Below, one piece after another: positions 58,442-64,000 of a stretch of DNA of 64,000 bases. The stretch's first letter is position 1, and every line of letters begins with the position of its first letter. The position numbers and the translations under genes are program-made. Under the pieces are notes generated by a model, which did not search any database, was not told the origin of the DNA, and saw only the letters and a list, made by a program, of their open reading frames with translations. Origin of the DNA: Daucus carota subsp. sativus (lineage: Eukaryota > Streptophyta > Magnoliopsida > Apiales > Apiaceae); the NCBI RefSeq assembly GCF_001625215.2, contig NC_030383.2, positions 62,672,949 through 62,736,948 on the forward strand, written 5' to 3'.

Positions 58442-59416
58442 GGGTTAAATGGCGTTTTGGTCACCCAACTGACTACTAACTTTCAATTGGGTCATCCAAC
58501 TCAAAATGTTTTCAGTCAAATAACTAAACTCTTTAAAATTTTCAATCAGGTCACTTGCCGTTAGTGACGTTAAATAGTTGACGGAAAGATGAGTTGGCGG
58601 TAATTTTTTCCAGAATTTCTCATTTTTATTAAAGTTTTATGATTTAAAAATTTTCAAAATTAAAAATTTTAAAGGTTTTCAGAAGTTAAGAATTTTAACA
58701 ATTTTCAGAACTAAAAATTTCAAAATTTTTAAAAAAAAAATCTTATTTTTAAGTTCCCATTTAAAGAATTCTTTTCATAAATTTTCATTTTTTTAAAAAA
58801 TTTCCGATTTAAAAATTTTCAGAATTTAAAAAATATTAAAAAATTTAAAAAAACAGATTTTTTTACATAAATTCCCATTTTAAAGAATTTTTCATAAATT
58901 CTCTTTTTTTTAAAAAAAAAATTTGATTTAAAAATTACAAGATTTTTTTTTTAATTTTCAGAATTTCAGAATTTATAAATTTTTAGAAAAAATTTTAAAA
59001 ATGAAATTTTCAGAATTTCAGAACTTTTTTTCATAAATTCTCATTTATTTTGAAATTTTTCAGATTTTTTGAAAAAAAATCTAAAATTTTATGAAAATGA
59101 AAAAGTAAAAAAAATCGGTTTTTTGATTTTTTTTTAATTCTTTGAAAAAGTTTCATTTTTTGAATTTTTTAAATTTTTAAAAATTTACAAAATTTTTTTT
59201 AAAAAAATTCAAAAATCGGATTTAATGACGTGGCAGCTCGTCTTAACGGACTTCCGTCTAAAGTCAATGTCATTTAACGGTCGTGAAAATTTTAACGTAT
59301 TTAGTGATTTAATTGAATATTTTCTTTTGTTATGTGACCTGATTGAAAACTTTTTGAGTTGGATGATCCAATTGAAAATTAGCGATCAGTTAAGTGACCT
59401 AAATGCTATTTAACCC
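58442..59416. mobile_element. MULE-type MITE with long inverted repeats, nested in CACTA-2
   Basis: Inverted ends GGGTTAAATGGCGTTTTGGTC / GGGTTAAATAGCATTTAGGTC with about 170 bp matched. An A/T-rich low-complexity core lies between them. Perfect 10-bp duplication TAGAGCTAAC (58432-58441, 59417-59426). Related to the element in the NAC intron. Confidence 0.88.
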
Positions 59417-59643
59417 TAGAGCTAACTCAACCAGACGATAAACTAAGAGATAAGCAGTGTGTCTGTGTGTCTTAACCGTCATGACATCATAGACTTCGAA
59501 ATCCAGATTAATCTTTATGCGCTCTCACATCATAGATAAACTTGTCTAACTCATTTGATAACAACTCCAGGTCTAGTAATTAAAGAGATATCCTTTGGAT
59601 AAAATTGTGCAAGGCAGAAAATTAATTCCTAGGATCCAAAGAG

Positions 59644-59693
59644 CAAATATAACGTAGTAGCTCCAACAATATGGAGCTACTACGTTATATTTG
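59644..59693. repeat. Perfect 21-bp hairpin
   Basis: Arms 59644-59664 and 59673-59693 are exact inverted copies (core AACGTAGTAGCTCC) with the loop AACAATAT. Not part of the terminal repeats of CACTA-2. The length is like a small-RNA stem but short for a plant microRNA precursor. Confidence 0.85.
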
Positions 59694-60079
59694 AAGAATA
59701 TGGGCTCTTTAGCCTAAATTTGAAGAATATGGAGATGAAATGAACTCCAACAAACTCCTAGCAGATATAGATAGAGAGCACATGTAGGGAATATTGTTGG
59801 AGATATTGTGTAATTTACTTCTTAAATAGTTAAGAGTTGATTGTTTATATTATTTTTAGAGAAAAGTTAAGGAGTTTGTATAAAATACTATACTGGCATC
59901 ACACTAATTCAGCGGGAGCTGAAAAAAAAATATACATTGTTTTTTCGAGGTTAGGGGGGGCTCTAGCATCCCCTAGCCCCCCTCTGGTTCCGCCACTGCT
60001 TACAACGGTATAACTTTCGTAACAGTTGTGTCATTTTCAATGATACAACATAGGGCGTATAAAAACCGTTGTCTGTTAG

Positions 60080-60480
60080 ACACTAAAGGACAAAAAACAC
60101 CTTTTTACAATAAGACAGAATTTACGATTAAGTTGTATTGTTAAGAAAACATACAAAATAAACATAAAAAATTTTGATTTGTTTTACACATGACTAATAT
60201 TGTTAGTTCTCGACATCCGTACGGTTAGATCATCAAAATAAATAATTATAAATTAATATAGGGCTAATTGTATACATAACAAAGATTTGATCCGTACTTT
60301 CAAAAATTGTAAACATAAAACACATACTAATATTTTTTTAGATACATAAAATTGTCATGGTATTAAAAAAGAACAATACATATTTGCATATATGCATAAT
60401 ATAAATATATTTTTTTAGATAAAAAATATAAAAATAAGAATTAATCAAGGATACGAGAATTTTTAACTCTTCAAGAAAAA
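60080..60480. repeat. Internal duplication of CACTA-2, copy 2
   Basis: Second copy of 57680-58080. It is preceded by ACAACGGTATAACTTTCGTAACAG, which matches the block before 58260. It contains CGACATCCGTACGGTTAGATC. Confidence 0.75.
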
Positions 60481-60799
60481 TTAACAATTACCCTTTTATC
60501 GTTAAAAAAAAATTATAAGATTATTGTTAAAAAAATTACAAGATATATTGTTAAAAAAATTATAGGATTTTTGTTAAAATTTTTGGAAGATCCAACCGTA
60601 CGAATGTCAAGATATATTGATTTTAGTCATGTAAACAAATAATCAAAAATTTAGACATATTAATTTTTTTGGCTGATCCAAATATCAATACATATTAAGT
60701 TTAATCATATGAAAAAATAATAAAAAATTATACAGTCGTCACTTAACCATATGAGTTCCGGATTAACAAAATAATTATCTCTTTTATTCAGGATATGTC

Positions 60800-61570
60800 A
60801 TTTTGATCTACTTGTTTCCCCCTCCCCAATTTTTCTAAACTCCCGCCCTTCAGCTCAAACCTAATTGAGCTTTCCCTCCTGCCTCTCACCACAGAAATCT
60901 CATCCTTTCATTCTCAAACCTAAATCTAATTTTCTTGTGGATCCCCTTCTCTCTCAGCTCTCTCCCCCCTTTTAAATAATTTAAAAGGAAGAAGAAGAAG
61001 TGTTGTGAAGCTGGAGAAGTGTGGTGCTGAAGAGAGTTTTAGGGGTAGAAGACAGAGTGTTCTAACCCTAGAACTAGGAATGTGAAGGCGGGGTTGATTA
61101 GCTGCTCTAGTGGAGAAAAGGGTTGTTTTGGTGATGTGGGTAAGATTCTTTTGGGGAAAACGACCAGAAATTCCAAAGCAGAGATGGGTCTCTCTCTCTC
61201 CCTCCCTCATCTTTCTCCCACTCTCCCCCTCCCCCTCCCTCTCTCTCCATGACTGTTTATGTTAATTCCATTTTCATGTTATGAATTTGAGAGTTTGAGG
61301 AGAAATTAGTCAAAGGGCTAATTTAATATTTTTGCTGAGTTGTTGTATTTAATTATTATTGTTAGTTATAGATGTTCAATGTTTTTGGATTGTGTTTTAT
61401 TGCTTGAATTGTAGTTTAGATGAGTTATTATTCTCTTCTATTTTAAGGTTTTTTTTCTATTCTTGTGATGGGCTTTTTGTGATTGTTAAGGCTTTTTCTA
61501 TTTATGTGAAGAGCTTGTTGAGATTGTTAAGGCTTTACGTGTATAAATGAATGTTTCCATCTATATGTGG
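60800..61570. other. Gene-like but unassigned sequence inside CACTA-2
   Basis: Higher GC and pyrimidine-rich tracts (CTCTCTCCCTCC, about 61190-61250), unlike the surrounding AT-rich element. It could be the captured promoter and 5' untranslated region of the LRR gene whose exons follow at 62108. No coding frame is supported. Confidence 0.3.
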
Positions 61571-62107
61571 AACTGTTTCTTAGTATAAATATATTTGTGG
61601 TTCTATAGAATGATTCTGTGTCGCTCGCAATTTGGAATAATATTTGCTAGCTTCTTAAACATAACATTCATGAATTTTTTTACTCTGTTGGAGACTCATT
61701 TATCGTTGTAAGAAATATCCACTTTGTTCTCCTATATTAAGAGTGTGCTATATCTGCTCCTACCATCCCCATCAGTATCTACTTTTTATACTTCCTTAAT
61801 ATGGCCCAAGATAGGAAACCAGTGCCACAATTCATAGAAGCAACTTGACATACTTATTAGTTATTAACATGCTTTGGTTAAATTTGGAAGCCACCAGTTA
61901 GCTTTGCAATATAGGGATCGTAGATTTTGATCTGGATAATTTTGTTTACTCAGAAACATGCCATTGATACTCAACTGGGTGTAAGGTTTAATGTACAAGC
62001 ATATTATTTCTGCAGGGACCTTGGTATTTTGTTTAGCTCAGTCTTGCGCTGGTCCGGTCATGGCTCAAATTCATCATGTACTAACTGCTTGTTATTTATT
62101 GCTGCAG

Positions 62108-62694
62108 GGACCTTGGTAACACAAATTTGTCTGGTGTTTTGGTACTTGATCTCGGAAAACTCCAATATATCCAATATCTGTGAGTACTTATGAATGCTGT
62201 TAAGTTTCCAGAAAATATAAATTAACACAGATCTTTTAACGATCTAAAAAATGTAATCCAAACTTGTTATGATTCAGTAAGCTTTACAAAAATAACATTC
62301 ATGGGACTATCCTAAACGAGCTGGGAAATTTGAATAATCTAATAAGCTTGGACTTGTACAACAACAATCTCACAGGGATCATTCCTCCTACTCTGGGAAA
62401 GTTGCAGTCTCTTATTTTCTTGTAAGTCGGCCTTCTCACTAAAGTGTCTCCATTTATATATGCCTGTAAAAATTTATTCACCTAAATTATCATTCAAGAA
62501 GACTGCTGGCTTATTGGAAAGGGGGATTCTAGATAAAGTCACGAGTCCCTTTTCTTTGTATATATCTCAAACATCACTCTATGTACTGACTGTGAATTAA
62601 AACTTGACATTCTCTTTGGCAGGCGTCTGAGCAATAATCGTCTCGTTGGGAGAATTCCCAGGGAACTTGTTAATGTTTCCACCCTAAAAGTCGT
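62108..62694 (+). pseudogene. Captured exons of a small extracellular LRR protein (SERK/LRR1-like)
   Basis: Three exons of exactly 72, 144 and 72 bp (62108-62179, 62278-62421, 62623-62694) with GT-AG introns: one LRR per 24 codons, as in SERK and the kinase-less LRR1-type proteins. They read LGNTNLSGVLVLDLGKLQYI, then [20 protein letters not shown] and [18 protein letters not shown], then LSNNRLVGRIPRELVNVSTL. The signal-peptide exon and the final C-terminal exon are absent. The next acceptor (62880) instead leads into a transposon-type coiled coil. YKNN...GNL favours LRR1-type over SERK. A transduplicated fragment, not a full gene. Confidence 0.8.
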
Positions 62695-62884
62695 GTAAGT
62701 GATCAACATTTCGTTTAAGTTGCATATCTAGAGTAGTCAATTTACTATGAATTTCATCCAGACATTCATCATCTAGCTCTATTTTGTAATTTGTATGACC
62801 GATACATAAATTTATTAGAATATTGCATTCATTAACATTTTAAAAAGAAATTGACAAAAATTGTGTGTTTCTTATGCCAGGGCT

Positions 62885-63000
62885 GATGCATTCAAATGGA
62901 AAGGCAGGTAAATGAATTAAAGAAGAGGGCAGAAGATACAGAAGCCAAGATTGATCTTCTTACCAACCAAGTGGTTATTATTAAAGAAAGGTCCAATATG
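62885..63000 (+). pseudogene. Possible TNPA C-terminal coiled-coil exon of CACTA-2
   Basis: After a TATGCCAG acceptor the frame reads QMERQVNELKKRAEDTEAKI and LLTNQVVIIKE, a short coiled coil. CACTA-1's TNPA-like gene ends its last visible exon with QMERKVEE, so this is probably the equivalent C-terminal exon. Tentative. Confidence 0.4.
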
Positions 63001-64000
63001 CCTCTAGATGTTACCATTTATTGTATGTATTTTAGGTATTTATATATTTGGGATTTGCCACCCTCACGGGAAATATTTGTGGATATTAGATGGTTTATGT
63101 GATTTGGTTGTAACCCTGGTTATTAGTACGTAATGAAAAGTTTTGTTTACAAATTTTTGGCTTTTTAATTACATTCTCTAGCTTATTTTAATTGAGTTAT
63201 GTAAAATCATTGTCAATTATGTTTTTAGGTAATGGGATAATATATGTCCATTGTCATATAGAACATGATACAATAATCATTATTCATTAAAAACATTGTC
63301 TCATAAAATTGAAAACAATGATTTCTTGTTACAAAACCATTGTCCAAACAGATGACTTGCAATAATGATGAAACAGAAACAATTGTTAAAACATGTAAAA
63401 GACAACCAACTATCTAAAATAAAACCATTGTCTGACATAACTAAACACAATCACCTCAATAATTAAAATATTGTTAGAAGGGCCTTACACAAGTGGGCAG
63501 GTGTTCGAAACCCGTTGTACAAGAGAGGAAAGAACGAGCTTCTCTATTTCAACTACCGTTGTATGATCCTCTTTCCAACAAGTCTGGAGAGCTACTAAAA
63601 CTGTTGTGGATATCCCCTCTAACAACATCATTTTTGAAAAAAACTATTGTTAACAAGAGTTTCTAACAACACCACGTTTAAGAGAAAACGTTGTTGGTTC
63701 TGGGTGTTGCACAACAATTTTTTTAACGTAAACCATTGTGTTCAGCACTATCACACAACGGTGCGCACCGTTGTCTGATACGCATATCAGACGGCGTCTC
63801 GATAGACCACGGTTTTCCGTGGTCTCAGACAACGGGCAAAAACCGTTGTGTGATGCTGAATCTGTCGTAGTGTCTTTACTTCCACAAAATGTAAAATCCT
63901 CACCAAGAACCGAGGCAGAAGCTCTTGTCGCATGGAAGAACAGTTTATTGCCATCTTCTTCACTCGATTCTTGGTCCATAAGTAATCTCCAAAACCTGTG

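Larger units (their letters stand above)
57247..63872. mobile_element. CACTA element CACTA-2 (6.6 kb), inserted in a receptor coding exon
   Basis: Starts CACTACAACAAAAACACC and ends GTCGTAGTG. The 3-bp target duplication TCT is perfect (57244-57246 and 63873-63875). Both ends have dense ACAACGGTT/AACCGTTGT subterminal repeats (57280-57640, 58090-58270, 63260-63860). It lacks a transposase core, but carries a possible TNPA C-terminal exon (62885-63000), a captured LRR gene piece, and a nested MULE-type MITE. It should move only with help from an autonomous relative. Confidence 0.9.
57190..64000 (+). pseudogene. Fourth MIK2-like LRR receptor gene, interrupted by CACTA-2, runs off the window
   Basis: 57190-57246 encodes a signal-peptide start (MKIVLNPLILLLCYVLLIS). 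The gene continues after the transposon at 63876 with LLPQNVKSSPRTEAEALVA and WKNSLLPSSSLDSWSISN, the same order as in RLK1, RLK2 and the chimera. Removing the element together with one copy of the TCT duplication gives a continuous frame. The rest lies beyond 64000. As assembled, the gene is broken in its signal peptide unless the element is spliced out or excises. A TATA box at 57121 and a tandemly repeated promoter precede it. Confidence 0.85.

Noticed and set aside
60926-61210. 94-codon minus-strand ORF in CACTA-2
   Set aside because: Lies in a pyrimidine-rich, UTR-like stretch; composition is explained by CT repeats and no domain is seen.
1-64000. CRISPR arrays, bacterial operons or phage genes
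   Set aside because: The sequence is clearly plant nuclear DNA; tandem arrays seen here are transposon-derived and lack spacer structure.

Overview
This window is nuclear DNA from a flowering plant, a eudicot. The genes have short GT-AG introns, the intergenic DNA is AT-rich, and several plant transposon classes are present, many with intact target-site duplications (TSDs). A lycopene beta-cyclase fragment, Stowaway MITEs and CACTA elements with CGGTCGGTT subterminal repeats fit an asterid such as an Apiaceae species, but the species is not proven from sequence alone. A run of exactly 100 N (9805-9904) marks an assembly gap of unknown true length.

Left part (1-9800): a complete U-box/ARM-repeat E3 ubiquitin ligase gene of the PUB3/PUB4 type (805-4170, +), then small repeats (a tRNA-derived SINE, a Tourist-like MITE, a Helitron), then a NAC transcription factor on the minus strand of which only exons 2 and 3 are visible. 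Its first exon should lie where the gap and the next transposon begin.

CACTA-1 (about 9905-20886): a large En/Spm-type element with an intact TNPD/tnp2 transposase, a second TNPA-like gene, a small divergently transcribed accessory ORF with its own TATA box, and tiled palindromic AACCGACCG/CGGTCGGTT arrays. Its right terminus is clear. Its left terminus is probably in the gap.

Receptor/peptide cluster (21050 to the window end): this is the most interesting region. Two intact leucine-rich-repeat receptor kinases of the MIK2-like type (RLK1 23441-27008 -, RLK2 35173-39090 -), a third gene that splices a MIK2-like ectodomain onto the C-terminal half of a Cf-9-type receptor-like protein (52191-55162 +), and a fourth receptor gene cut in its signal peptide by a 6.6 kb CACTA element (57190 to beyond 64000, +). 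Between these lie three members of a small two-exon gene family (21050-21428 -, 30684-31328 -, 44856-45262 +). Each encodes a 68-81 residue precursor with a conserved signal peptide, a phase-1 intron and a C-terminal K-P-R motif. One ends PDPIHN, like CLE peptides. They look like precursors of secreted peptide signals, alternating with the receptors that could perceive such signals. That pairing is inference.

Transposon layers (39.7-51.2 kb and 57.2-63.9 kb): a MITE split by a Helitron; a hAT element containing a Helitron; a Helitron containing a Pack-MULE (pectin methylesterase fragment) that itself contains a solo LTR; a sister Pack-MULE with a lycopene beta-cyclase fragment; and CACTA-2, which carries three exons of a small LRR protein gene.
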